NCBI RefSeq assembly: GCF_003205195.1
Contig: NZ_QJRY01000003.1
Span: 186,001 to 250,000 of the forward strand
Source: Peteryoungia wuzhouensis
GTDB taxonomy: Bacteria; Pseudomonadota; Alphaproteobacteria; Rhizobiales; Rhizobiaceae
Length of the DNA stretch: 64,000 nt
Direction: 5' to 3'
Of the stretch, positions 55,701 through 64,000 are shown one piece after another. The translations under genes and the position numbers were made by a program. The notes under the pieces are model-generated. The model saw only the letters and a list, made by a program, of their open reading frames with translations, ran no database searches and was not told where the DNA came from. Every line of letters begins with the position of its first letter. Positions within the stretch are counted from its first letter, which is position 1.

Positions 55701-58700
55701 AAGACAGCCTTGAAGTCCCGGACCACGTCTCAGCCGAACTGCGCAAAATCGCGCGGCGGACCTGGCGCTATTTTGAAACCTTCACCACCGCCGGCGACAA
55801 CTACCTTCCGCCGGACAACTTCCAGGAAACGCCGGAACCTCTGGTCGCCCACCGCACTTCGCCGACCAATATCGGCGTGTACCTGCTCTCCGTTGTATCC
55901 GCCCGCCACTTCGGCTGGCTGAGCTTCGAGCAGACCATCGAGCGCATGGAGCAGACGATTTCCACCATCGACCGGATGGAGAAGTATCGTGGCCATCTCT
56001 ACAACTGGTATTATACGGACACCCTGAAGCCGCTGGGCCCGCGCTACATATCGGCAGTCGACAGCGGCAACCTCGCGGGCCATCTGATCGCAATCGCATC
56101 CGCCTGCCGCGAATGGGCAGAAGCCCCGTCTGCGCATCTGCAAGGCAATATCGACGGCATTGGCGATGTCGGCGGCATCCTGTTTGAAGTCCTGGAAAAG
56201 CTGCCCGACGACCGCAAGACCGTTCGCCCTCTGCGTCGTCGCCTGGAAGAGCGCATCATCGGCTTCAACACTGCGCTGGCTGCCGTCAAGCGCGAGCACG
56301 AATTTGCCTCTATCCGCATCATCAATCTCGCGGTGCTGGCGCGCGACGTGCAGAAGCTTGCCGCCAACCTGCATCACGAACTGCGCTCGGACCAGAGCGC
56401 CGAAGTTGTCCGCTGGACGGAGTCGCTGGTCTCGGTCTGCGAAGCCCATATCGCCGACACCAGTTTCGACCTGTCGAACATCGATCCACTGCGCCAGCGC
56501 CTCAGCCAGCTTTCCGAGAAGGCTCGCGGCATCGCATTCTCGATGGACTTCACCTTCCTCTTCCGACCTGAACGGCGCCTGCTGTCGATCGGCTACCGCG
56601 TCGACGGCCGGGAACTGGACGAAGCCTGCTACGACCTTCTGGCATCCGAATGCCGACTGACCAGCCTCTTTGCGATTGCAAAGGGCGATCTGCCGACCGA
56701 ACACTGGTATCGCCTCGGCCGTCAGGTCGTGCCGATTGGTGCGCGGGCCGCGCTGATCTCGTGGTCGGGTTCGATGTTCGAATATCTGATGCCGCCGCTC
56801 GTCATGCAGGAGCGTCAGGGTGGCGTGCTGAACCAGACCAACAATCTTGTGGTCGTCGAGCAGATGAATCACGGCCGTCGCCTGAACATCCCCTGGGGCA
56901 TCTCGGAAGCGGCGTTCAACGCCCGCGACCATGATATGAACTACCAGTACACCAACTTCGGTGTCCCGACGCTCGGCCTCAAGCGTGGTCTCGGCCAGAA
57001 CGCCGTCATCGCGCCCTATGCCTCGATTCTGGCCAGCCAGTATTATCCGGAAGCTTCGCTGGAAAATCTGCAGCGGCTGCGCAAGCTCGGCGCGCTCGGT
57101 GCCTACGGCTTCCACGATGCCGTCGACTTCACGCCAACCCGTCTGCCCGACGGCAAGAAATGTGCGGTCGTCTACAACTACTATGCCCACCACCATGGCA
57201 TGTCGATCGCGGCCATCGCCAACGTCGCCTTCAACGGACGCCTGCGCGCCCTCTTCCATGCCGATCCGGTGATTGAGGCTGCCGAACTGCTGCTGCAGGA
57301 AAAGGCCCCGCGCGAAATCCCCGTGATGAGCGCGAAATACGAGCCGCAGACGCCGGGCAAGGGCCAGGCAGACCTGCTGCGCGCCGAAATCCGCACGATC
57401 AACGATCCTGCCACAAAGGACCGCGAACTCGTCTTCCTGTCGAACGGCCATTACTCGGTCATGCTGACGGCAACGGGTTCCGGTTTCTCCCGCTGGAACG
57501 GCCAGTCGGTCTCCCGCTGGAAACCCGATCCGACGGAAGATCGTTGGGGTACTTTCCTCTTCCTGCGTGATATGGCGAGCAATCAGTGGTGGTCGGCAAC
57601 GGCTGCCCCGCGCCGTGCCGAGGACGAGAAGAGCAAGGTCATCTTCGGTGACGACAAGGCCGAGTTCTTCAAGACCGTCGGCGACATCGCAACCACCCTG
57701 GAATGCATCGTCGGCACTGAACATGATGCAGAAGGGCGCCGCCTGACCATCCTCAACACCGGAACCGAGGACCGCTTCATCGAAGTGACCTCCTATCTCG
57801 AGCCGGTGCTGGCCTATGACGACACAGACAGCGCCCATCCCCTGTTCTCGCGCATGTTCGTCAAGACCGAATTCGGCCGTCGACGCGATGTCATCCGCGC
57901 CGAGCGCAACAAGCGCAGCCCGGGCGATCCGGATATGTGCGTCGCCCACCTCGTGGTCGACAGCGCCGGTCAGGGCCGCCCGACCGAATTCGAGACGGAC
58001 CGTCGCCGCTTCCTCGGCCGTGGTCGGACACTCGGCGAAGCGGCTGCCTTCGATCCGGGCTCTACCCTATCCGGAACCGAAGGCTTCACCCTCGATCCGA
58101 TCCTCAGCCTGCGCCGCGTCGTGCGTGTACCGGCGGGCAAGAAGGTCTCCGTCATCTTCTGGACAATGGCAGCTCCGAACCGCGAAGAGATCGACAAGGC
58201 GATCGAACGTTATCGCCACCCGGACGCCTTCAGCCATGAGCTGATCCATGCCTGGACCCGCACCCAGGTCGAGCTGCGCCACATTGGCATCACCTCGCAG
58301 CAGGCTGCCGCCTTCCAGCATCTCGGCCGTTATCTGGTCTATCCGGACACCCATCTGCGAGCTGATCCGGAGACAGTCCGCAAGGGCCTCAGGTCGCAGT
58401 CGGCGCTCTGGCCAATGGCGATCTCGGGCGACCACCCGATCTTTGCCCTGCGCATCAACGACGACATGGACATGGACATCGCCCGCGAAGCGATGAGCGC
58501 GCTTGAATATCTGCGCCGTCGCGGCGTGGTCGCGGATCTCGCGATCATCAACGAGCGCGCCACCTCCTATGCGCAGGATATGCAGCACGCGCTCGACCAT
58601 CTGGCCGAGAACCTGAAGCACCGTCTGCCGCCAGGCCGTCCGCATGTCTTCACTGTCCGCGATGACCTGATGGACGAAGGCGCGACACTTGCATTGCTCG

Positions 58701-61270
58701 CAGCCGCCCGCGTCGTGCTGCACACCCGCAATGGCAAGATCGTCGACCAGATCAACCGCGCCGTCTCGCTGTTCGCGGCACCGCGCGCCGCCGACAGCGA
58801 CGGCGACTGGGCAGGTCTGCCGCCCACCTTGTCGGCACCGGTATCGGAAGCAGCCGCGATTGACGGCAGCGATCTCGACTTCTGGAACGGTACGGGAGGC
58901 TTCTCCAGGGATGGCGGCGAATATATCGTCCGCCTGTCCGGAACAGCCGCGACACCGCAGCCCTGGATCAACGTAATCACCAACGAGCAGTTCGGTTTTC
59001 ACGTTTCGGCCGAGGGTGCAGCCTTCACCTGGAGCCAGAATTCGCGTGACTACCAGCTGACACCCTGGACGAATGACCCGGTCGTCAATCGCCCCGGCGA
59101 AGCCTTCTATGTCACCGATCTTGGGACTGGCCGTTCCTATGCGACTGTCAGCGCACTGAATGCCGATCCGGCGGCACAGTTCGAAACCCGCCATGGCCTG
59201 GGTTATTCGACATTCGCCAGCACTCATGATGATCTCGAAATCGAGATGACCCAGACGGTAGATCGCAATCGGCCGGTCAAGCTGGCCAAAGTCCGGGTGA
59301 AGAACGCCAGCGATGCCGCAAGAACCTTCCGGGTCTACGGCTATGCAGAATGGGTCCTCGGCAACAATGCAGCCCGAACGGCGCCCTTTGTTCTGTCGTC
59401 CTACGACCCAGAGACCGGGGCGCTGCTGGCCTCAAACCCTTACGAGATCAACTATCCGGGCCGCTTCGCCTTCCTCGCTGGCCCTGATCAACCCATCGGC
59501 TACACAACCAGCCGCCGTGAGTTCATCGGCAGAAACGGTTCGATCAAGCTGCCACAGGCGGTTGCCCGCCTGTCGAAACTGTCCGACGTGGTCGACAGCG
59601 AGAGCGACCCGTGTGCTGCGCTCGCTTTCGACATCGAACTGGCACCTGGCCAGTCGCGCGAACTGACCTTCTTCCTCGGTGAGACCGACACTATGGAGGG
59701 GGCGATCGACCTCATCAAGCAGGTCCGCACAACCGGGTTCAAGACCGTGCTTGAGGAGAACAGCACCTTCTGGAAGGGCGTTGCAGGCCAGGTCTCGGTC
59801 CAGACGGGAGACAAGGCCTTCGATCACCTGGTCAACGGCTGGCTGCCCTACCAGGCACTCGCCTGCCGTATCTTCGCCCGTGCCGGCTTCTATCAGGCAA
59901 GCGGCGCCTATGGCTTCCGCGATCAGCTGCAGGATACGCTTGCGTTCCTGCTGACGGATCCAAAGCTTGCGCGCCGGCAGATCCTCAACGCCGCCTCCCG
60001 GCAATTCCCGGAAGGCGATGTGCAGCATTGGTGGCTGCCGCGCACCGGCGCCGGCGTCCGCACCATGATCTCCGACGACGTGGTGTGGTTGGCCTATGCC
60101 ATCGACCAGTATGTCGCGGCGACCGGCGACGAGACCATTCTCGATGAGGAACTCGCCTTCATCGAGGGTGCCGCCCTCGAAGCCGGACAGCACGATTCCT
60201 TCTTCCAGCCCGGCACCTCCGAAACCAAGGTCAGCCTTTACGAACATGCAGCCAAAGCGCTCGACCTCGCTGTCGAACGCACCGGTGAGCATGATCTGCC
60301 GCTGATCCTCGGCGGCGACTGGAATGACGGCATGAACCGGGTTGGCATCGAAGGAAAGGGCGAAAGCGTCTGGCTCGGCTGGTTCCTCGCCAGCACGCTC
60401 ACCAACTTCCTGCCCTATGCCGACAAGCGCCGCGACAAGGAACGCCGCCAGCGCTGGGCCGCCCATGTCGATACGCTGAAGGCGGCGCTCGAAACGGTGG
60501 GCTGGGACGGCACGCATTATCGGCGCGGCTATTTCGACAACGGCGCACCGCTTGGCTCGAATGAATCACTCCAGTGCCAGATTGATTCTCTGGCCCAGTC
60601 CTGGAGTGTACTCTCGGGTCTCGGCGATCAGGAGCATACGGCGAAAGCCCTGGATGAAGCCGTGTCACGCCTTGTGGATGAGAAACACGATATCGTTCGC
60701 TTGTTCACACCGCCCTTCGAGAAATCGACGCTCGATCCGGGATACATCGGCGCGTACCCGCCGGCCGTACGTGAAAACGGTGGCCAGTACACCCATGCGG
60801 CCATCTGGCTCGGCCTGTCACTGCTGAAGGCGGGCCGCATTGCGGACGCCTGGCGCGTCTTCACGATGCTCAATCCGATCAACCACGCGCTAGATGCTGA
60901 CGCAGCCGAGCGCTACCGGGTCGAGCCCTATGTCGTGGCCGCAGACATCTACGGCGGCGAGGGTTATGCCGGGCGTGGCGGTTGGACCTGGTATACGGGA
61001 TCTGCCGGTTGGCTTTACCGCTTTGCGGTCGAAGGCATCCTCGGCGTCACCCGCAAGGCCGGTGCCATCCATGTTGATCCCGCCCTGCCGGACCATTGGC
61101 AGGGCTACAAGTCGACGGTCTCCTTCGATGGCCGTCAGGTGGAGATCGACGTCAAGCGGACGGCGAGTGGCTACGATATCACAATCGACGGTGAACCACA
61201 GCCGACGGAAACGGTTGCCGCGACGCCTGCAAAGCCAAAGAAAGCCACGCGCCGTCCCAAGACGACGTAA
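52775..61270 (+). CDS. ndvB: Cyclic beta-1,2-glucan synthase
   Basis: NdvB (ChvB) is a giant inner-membrane enzyme that initiates, elongates and cyclises beta-1,2-glucan from UDP-glucose; the glucan goes to the periplasm and matters for osmotic adaptation and host interaction. At 2831 residues it has full length. Membrane helices occur at about 396-420, 432-465, 805-850 and 930-970. The GT84 domain lies between (about 470-800), with VVVPCMISKRDDVD, DxD in VMTLDADTR (about 611) and QHRWARGDWQL (about 763). The central part is the glucan-binding region. The C-terminal third is a GH94-type phosphorylase domain with the catalytic Asp in LGGDWNDGM (about 2513), which controls chain length. It ends in a Lys/Pro/Thr-rich tail. 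The 286 bp upstream form a leader or promoter region with no gene. Confidence 0.97.
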   Translation: MTLHVPSRDLETKQIDHNDSIRSAYFTIEELQESAASLALNGADELPGLIDFDFFARHKENEREILRVYRATAADVEAGATITPAAEWLLDNHYVIEEAIQEVRRDFPKKFYRQLPTMKVGSREIPRTMAMAWLYVAHTHSTVSQESMTALVDGYQRHQTLEIGELWALPSIVRFVLVENLRRISTRVDRSRRMRGKANEVADEIIRLNDPVAAAAYLRQIEPLADDNTFATQFLYRLRNGSQNTSFAVEWLEGRLEAAGRTAQEAMDAEHNRLSSGNVTMGNIVRGLREIDDKEWSVWVEEVSQVDHILGQHTDYRELDFGSRNAYRNTIEKLARRSDLSEIEIAQTAIDLATESAGPDGKLDVGNYLVGSHREELEAAIGYRVPVSRILTSAIRSLNWLSIAAPVIGLTIAALAIIGHFLGQAGVSTPLIFVLLVMVSLPVSEGATGLFNTLITFFMKPTRLTGYEFKQGIPEEARTLVVVPCMISKRDDVDELIRNVEVHHLTNPHGEIYFALLSDWKDSQVEETPADLEVLDYAKREVAQLNSRYNQDGKTRFYLLHRRRLHNPAEGCWMGWERKRGKLHELNLLLRGDRDTSYLPGANMVPENVRYVMTLDADTRLMRDAVTKLVGKMHHPINRPVIDPKSGRVVSGYGVLQPRVTPSLTTGKDASVFQRIFSMNRGLDPYVFTVSDVYQDITDEGTFTGKGLYDVDAFETAIKGRIDENSVLSHDLLEGSFARCALVTDVELVEDFPTRYEVESSRQHRWARGDWQLLPYIGDPSRGITALGRWKMIDNLRRSLTPIAWFMASVLGWATMEPVGATIWQLLLIFSLFVAPTLSLLSGIIPRQTDIVPAAHFQTLWSEVRSINAQVALRIVFIADNACMMADAIARSLYRMLVSRKLLLEWRTAASVQSAAQGSIASYYQSMRHAPILAILSVGVAALPGGYGYLIGLPFALLWVLSPMVAWYVSQSAETEDSLEVPDHVSAELRKIARRTWRYFETFTTAGDNYLPPDNFQETPEPLVAHRTSPTNIGVYLLSVVSARHFGWLSFEQTIERMEQTISTIDRMEKYRGHLYNWYYTDTLKPLGPRYISAVDSGNLAGHLIAIASACREWAEAPSAHLQGNIDGIGDVGGILFEVLEKLPDDRKTVRPLRRRLEERIIGFNTALAAVKREHEFASIRIINLAVLARDVQKLAANLHHELRSDQSAEVVRWTESLVSVCEAHIADTSFDLSNIDPLRQRLSQLSEKARGIAFSMDFTFLFRPERRLLSIGYRVDGRELDEACYDLLASECRLTSLFAIAKGDLPTEHWYRLGRQVVPIGARAALISWSGSMFEYLMPPLVMQERQGGVLNQTNNLVVVEQMNHGRRLNIPWGISEAAFNARDHDMNYQYTNFGVPTLGLKRGLGQNAVIAPYASILASQYYPEASLENLQRLRKLGALGAYGFHDAVDFTPTRLPDGKKCAVVYNYYAHHHGMSIAAIANVAFNGRLRALFHADPVIEAAELLLQEKAPREIPVMSAKYEPQTPGKGQADLLRAEIRTINDPATKDRELVFLSNGHYSVMLTATGSGFSRWNGQSVSRWKPDPTEDRWGTFLFLRDMASNQWWSATAAPRRAEDEKSKVIFGDDKAEFFKTVGDIATTLECIVGTEHDAEGRRLTILNTGTEDRFIEVTSYLEPVLAYDDTDSAHPLFSRMFVKTEFGRRRDVIRAERNKRSPGDPDMCVAHLVVDSAGQGRPTEFETDRRRFLGRGRTLGEAAAFDPGSTLSGTEGFTLDPILSLRRVVRVPAGKKVSVIFWTMAAPNREEIDKAIERYRHPDAFSHELIHAWTRTQVELRHIGITSQQAAAFQHLGRYLVYPDTHLRADPETVRKGLRSQSALWPMAISGDHPIFALRINDDMDMDIAREAMSALEYLRRRGVVADLAIINERATSYAQDMQHALDHLAENLKHRLPPGRPHVFTVRDDLMDEGATLALLAAARVVLHTRNGKIVDQINRAVSLFAAPRAADSDGDWAGLPPTLSAPVSEAAAIDGSDLDFWNGTGGFSRDGGEYIVRLSGTAATPQPWINVITNEQFGFHVSAEGAAFTWSQNSRDYQLTPWTNDPVVNRPGEAFYVTDLGTGRSYATVSALNADPAAQFETRHGLGYSTFASTHDDLEIEMTQTVDRNRPVKLAKVRVKNASDAARTFRVYGYAEWVLGNNAARTAPFVLSSYDPETGALLASNPYEINYPGRFAFLAGPDQPIGYTTSRREFIGRNGSIKLPQAVARLSKLSDVVDSESDPCAALAFDIELAPGQSRELTFFLGETDTMEGAIDLIKQVRTTGFKTVLEENSTFWKGVAGQVSVQTGDKAFDHLVNGWLPYQALACRIFARAGFYQASGAYGFRDQLQDTLAFLLTDPKLARRQILNAASRQFPEGDVQHWWLPRTGAGVRTMISDDVVWLAYAIDQYVAATGDETILDEELAFIEGAALEAGQHDSFFQPGTSETKVSLYEHAAKALDLAVERTGEHDLPLILGGDWNDGMNRVGIEGKGESVWLGWFLASTLTNFLPYADKRRDKERRQRWAAHVDTLKAALETVGWDGTHYRRGYFDNGAPLGSNESLQCQIDSLAQSWSVLSGLGDQEHTAKALDEAVSRLVDEKHDIVRLFTPPFEKSTLDPGYIGAYPPAVRENGGQYTHAAIWLGLSLLKAGRIADAWRVFTMLNPINHALDADAAERYRVEPYVVAADIYGGEGYAGRGGWTWYTGSAGWLYRFAVEGILGVTRKAGAIHVDPALPDHWQGYKSTVSFDGRQVEIDVKRTASGYDITIDGEPQPTETVAATPAKPKKATRRPKTT

Positions 61271-61290
61271 AGCCAACCATTGAACGAAAA

Positions 61291-61330
61291 CGAAAAGGCC
61301 TCGCCGGGATCATCCGGCGAGGCCTTTTGC
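61291..61330 (+). terminator. Strong bidirectional terminator between ndvB and pyc
   Basis: AAAAGGCCTCGCCGG (61293-61307) pairs exactly with CCGGCGAGGCCTTTT (61314-61328) around a 6-nt loop. Convergent ndvB and pyc are both served by it. Confidence 0.95.
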
Positions 61331-61359
61331 GTTTTGATGTAGGTCACTGACCCAGTCTA

Positions 61360-64000
61360 TCAGGCGGAATAGACGATCAGCAGGTCCTTCGCGTCGATCT
61401 GGTCACCAATCCGCACCAGGACTTCCGAAATGGTGCCATCGCGATCGGCATGCAGCGCCGTTTCCATTTTCATGGCTTCGATCGACAGCAGCACGTCACC
61501 CGACTTCACGGCCTGACCCGCGGCGACGGCAACGGTCGAGATGACGCCGGGCATCGGCGCACCCAGATGGGCAGCGTTAGCAAGATCCGCCTTACGGCGG
61601 ACGGCAGCACCCGAGGCACCATGGACGCGATCCGGCACCTTGATGCGGCGCGGCTGGCCGTTCAGTTCGAAGAACACGGTGACCATACCCTTGTCGTCGG
61701 TGTTGCCGATCGCCTGGTTGACGATGACAAGCGTCTTGCCCTTTTCCAGGTCGAGGAACAGTTCTTCGCCAGCCGGCAGGCCGTAGAAGTACTGCGGCGT
61801 CGGAATGACCGAGACCGGACCATAGGTGTCGGCCGCGAGCGCATAGTCGGTGAAGACCTTCGGATACATCAGGTAGGAGGCGAATTCGAAGTCGGAGACC
61901 TCGCGCCCGATCTTCTCCTCGATCACTTTGCGCTCGGCATCGAGATCGGCATCCGGCAGAAGCGAACCCGGCACGGCCGTATAGGCTGCGTCGCCCTTCA
62001 GAGCCTTCTTTTGCAGCGCTTCCGGCCAGCCACCCGGGGGCTGACCGAGGTCGCCCTTCAGCATCGACACGACGGAATCCGGGAAGGCGATGTCCTTGGC
62101 CGGGTTCTCGACATCGGCCACGGACAAGTCCTGACTCACCATCATCAGCGCCATGTCGCCAACAACCTTCGACGACGGCGTGACCTTGACGATATCGCCG
62201 AACATCTGGTTGGCATCGGCATAGGCCTGCGCCACCTCGTGCCAGCGGGTCTCCAGACCCAGCGAGCGCGCCTGCTCCTTGAGGTTGGTAAACTGGCCAC
62301 CCGGCATTTCATGCAGGTAGACTTCGGACGCTGGACCCTTCAGATCGCTTTCGAAGGCGGCATACTGGGTGCGCACAGCTTCCCAGTAGAACGACAGGCG
62401 ACGGATCCAATGCGGGTCGAGACCCGGATCACGCTCGGAACCGCGCAGCGCTTCCACGATCGAACCGAGGCAGGGCTGCGAGGTGTTGCCGGAGAAGGCG
62501 TCCATGGCGGCATCGACGGCATCGACGCCGGCATCAACAGCCGCAAGCACCGTCGCAGCCGCAATGCCCGACGTGTCATGCGTGTGGAAATGGATCGGCA
62601 GGCTGGTCGCCTCGCGAAGCGCCTTAAACAGCACCTTGGCGGCCGCCGGCTTCAGCAGGCCTGCCATATCCTTGACGGCGATGATATGCGCGCCGGCCTT
62701 CTCCAGGTCGGCAGCCAGTGCAGTGTAGTATTTCAGGTCATACTTCGGACGAGCCGAATTGAGCAGGTCGCCGGTGTAGCAGATCGCCGCCTCGCAGAGC
62801 TTGTTCTCTTCGGCCACGGCATCCATCGACACGCGCATGTTGTCGACCCAGTTCAGGCAGTCGAAGACACGGAAGAGGTCGATGCCGCCCTTCGCCGCCT
62901 GGCGAACAAAGTACTTCACGACGTTGTCGGGATAGTTCTTGTAGCCGACGCCGTTCGCACCACGCAGCAGCATCTGGAGAAGCAGGTTCGGCGCGCTTTC
63001 ACGTACCAGAGCCAGGCGTTCCCACGGATCTTCCGTCAGGAAGCGCATGGACACGTCGAAGGTCGCACCGCCCCAGCATTCCAGGGACAACAGTTCCGGC
63101 AGTGCACGGGCATAGGTGCCAGCGATCTGCGCGATGTCGTGGGTGCGCATGCGGGTTGCCAGCAGCGACTGATGCCCGTCGCGCATCGTCGTGTCGGTCA
63201 TCAGCACGCGCGTCTGGCTGCGCATCCATTCACCGAATTTCTTCGGACCGAGCTCATCGAGCAACTGCTTGGTGCCCGACGGGATCTGCTTGTCGATGAA
63301 GGGAATGACGGGTCTTGCCGCATCTTCCGGCGGCTTCGGGCGTCCCTTCACTTCCGGGTGACCATTGACGGTCACATCGGCAAGATAGGTCAAAAGTTTC
63401 GTGGCACGGTCCTGACGCTTGACCTGCTGGAAAAGCTCCGGCGTCGTATCGATGAAGCGCGTCGTGTAGGAATTGTCCCGGAAGCTCGGGTGACCGATGA
63501 TCGCCTCGAGGAAGGTCAGGTTGGTCGCGACGCCGCGGATACGGAACTCGCGCAATGCGCGGTCCATACGGCTGATCGCCTCCTGCGGGGTGCTGCCGGA
63601 GGCTGTGACCTTGACCAGAAGCGGATCGTAATAGCGCGTGATGATCGCGCCGGAATAGGCGGTGCCGCCGTCGAGACGGATGCCGAAGCCAGCAGCGGAG
63701 CGATAGGCTGTGATGCGACCATAGTCCGGAATGAAGTTCTGCTCGGGGTCTTCCGTCGTGATGCGGCACTGCAAGGCATGGCCGTTCAGCCGGATATCCG
63801 ATTGCTGTGGAACGCCGGATTCCGGCGTGCCGATCGCAAAGCCATCCAGAATATGGATCTGCGCCTTGACGATATCGATGCCCGTCACGACTTCGGTGAC
63901 GGTATGCTCGACCTGGATGCGCGGATTGACCTCGATGAAGTAGAATTTGCCGGTATCGGCATCCATCAGATATTCGACCGTGCCGGCACCGACATAGTTG
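61360..64000 (-). CDS. pyc: Pyruvate carboxylase, N-terminus outside window
   Basis: Pyruvate carboxylase makes oxaloacetate from pyruvate, bicarbonate and ATP; in rhizobia it is the main anaplerotic enzyme for growth on sugars. About 880 of roughly 1150 residues are visible. The C-terminal part of the biotin carboxylase domain has the metal-ligand NPRIQVEHTVTEVVTGIDIV. The carboxyltransferase TIM barrel has TTMRDGHQSLLATRMRT and, later, HFHTHDTSG. The PC tetramerisation region follows, and the biotinyl domain at the end has the biotin Lys in SIEAMKMET. The gene is convergent with ndvB. Confidence 0.96.
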   Translation of the reverse strand, partial: NYVGAGTVEYLMDADTGKFYFIEVNPRIQVEHTVTEVVTGIDIVKAQIHILDGFAIGTPESGVPQQSDIRLNGHALQCRITTEDPEQNFIPDYGRITAYRSAAGFGIRLDGGTAYSGAIITRYYDPLLVKVTASGSTPQEAISRMDRALREFRIRGVATNLTFLEAIIGHPSFRDNSYTTRFIDTTPELFQQVKRQDRATKLLTYLADVTVNGHPEVKGRPKPPEDAARPVIPFIDKQIPSGTKQLLDELGPKKFGEWMRSQTRVLMTDTTMRDGHQSLLATRMRTHDIAQIAGTYARALPELLSLECWGGATFDVSMRFLTEDPWERLALVRESAPNLLLQMLLRGANGVGYKNYPDNVVKYFVRQAAKGGIDLFRVFDCLNWVDNMRVSMDAVAEENKLCEAAICYTGDLLNSARPKYDLKYYTALAADLEKAGAHIIAVKDMAGLLKPAAAKVLFKALREATSLPIHFHTHDTSGIAAATVLAAVDAGVDAVDAAMDAFSGNTSQPCLGSIVEALRGSERDPGLDPHWIRRLSFYWEAVRTQYAAFESDLKGPASEVYLHEMPGGQFTNLKEQARSLGLETRWHEVAQAYADANQMFGDIVKVTPSSKVVGDMALMMVSQDLSVADVENPAKDIAFPDSVVSMLKGDLGQPPGGWPEALQKKALKGDAAYTAVPGSLLPDADLDAERKVIEEKIGREVSDFEFASYLMYPKVFTDYALAADTYGPVSVIPTPQYFYGLPAGEELFLDLEKGKTLVIVNQAIGNTDDKGMVTVFFELNGQPRRIKVPDRVHGASGAAVRRKADLANAAHLGAPMPGVISTVAVAAGQAVKSGDVLLSIEAMKMETALHADRDGTISEVLVRIGDQIDAKDLLIVYSA

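Noticed and set aside
53345-57949. Long open frames antisense within ndvB (573 and 739 codons)
   Set aside because: They are shadows of the ndvB coding frame, caused by strong third-position GC bias; they are His/Arg/Gly-rich and match nothing recognisable.

Overview
The window is a GC-rich stretch of an alphaproteobacterial chromosome. It very probably comes from a member of the Rhizobiaceae (Rhizobium/Agrobacterium/Ensifer relatives). The support is a full-length cyclic beta-1,2-glucan synthase (NdvB/ChvB, 2831 residues), the order tsaD / hemC-hemD-mic60-hemY, a phaR / phbA-phbB locus, an invasion-associated locus B protein, a CarD-type regulator next to fdxA, and a SUV3-like helicase. I see no rRNA, tRNA, insertion sequence, prophage or CRISPR array. 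The content is overwhelmingly core chromosome. Nothing in the gene content is clearly a new system; the most unusual signal is non-coding.

Layout. 1-8.2 kb: tsaD (cut by the left edge) faces away from a run of hemC, hemD, mic60, hemY, a TerB-like gene and a class I glutamine amidotransferase; a convergent MFS exporter follows. 8.3-16.7 kb: YggT, inorganic pyrophosphatase, a secreted orphan, a GNAT acetyltransferase, typA, an M3 oligopeptidase, a small orphan and a Bcr/CflA exporter. 16.7-24.8 kb: argG, a ParD/ParE toxin-antitoxin pair, an SDR enzyme, a LysE/RhtB exporter, rlmN, ialB, a YkvA protein, a pterin dehydratase, thpR and a TesA-like esterase. 24.8-30.4 kb: a YbbA/YbbP ABC pair divergent from the esterase, a Bax-inhibitor-1 protein, carD and fdxA. 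30.6-36 kb: an S4 RNA-binding protein and a SUV3-like helicase with a long disordered tail, divergent from an alpha/beta hydrolase followed by a DUF3309 peptide and a glycine-zipper lipoprotein.

36-46.3 kb: the PHB genes (phbB, phbA, divergent phaR), a small membrane protein, rpmF, a glutathione transferase, mtgA, divergent ispA-hisC plus a LysE exporter, an OmpA-like lipoprotein and ispG. 46.4-52.5 kb is more accessory: a TetR regulator with a dyad at its start, an MFS transporter, a DMT exporter, an M20 amidohydrolase divergent from a second TetR regulator, and an aminotransferase. 52.8-64 kb: ndvB, a strong terminator, and pyruvate carboxylase running off the right edge.

The signals most worth following up are in intergenic DNA. 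The 347-bp gap between the SUV3-like helicase and the divergent hydrolase holds nine GANTC sites (the alphaproteobacterial CcrM methylation sequence) within 178 bp. They come with a perfect 13-bp dyad. A 21-bp block from this cluster recurs exactly 1.7 kb away in the gap before phbB. Other candidates are an extended dyad at the TetR gene near 46.98 kb, a TGC-N3-GCA dyad between phbA and phaR, and two perfect dyads in the long region upstream of carD.
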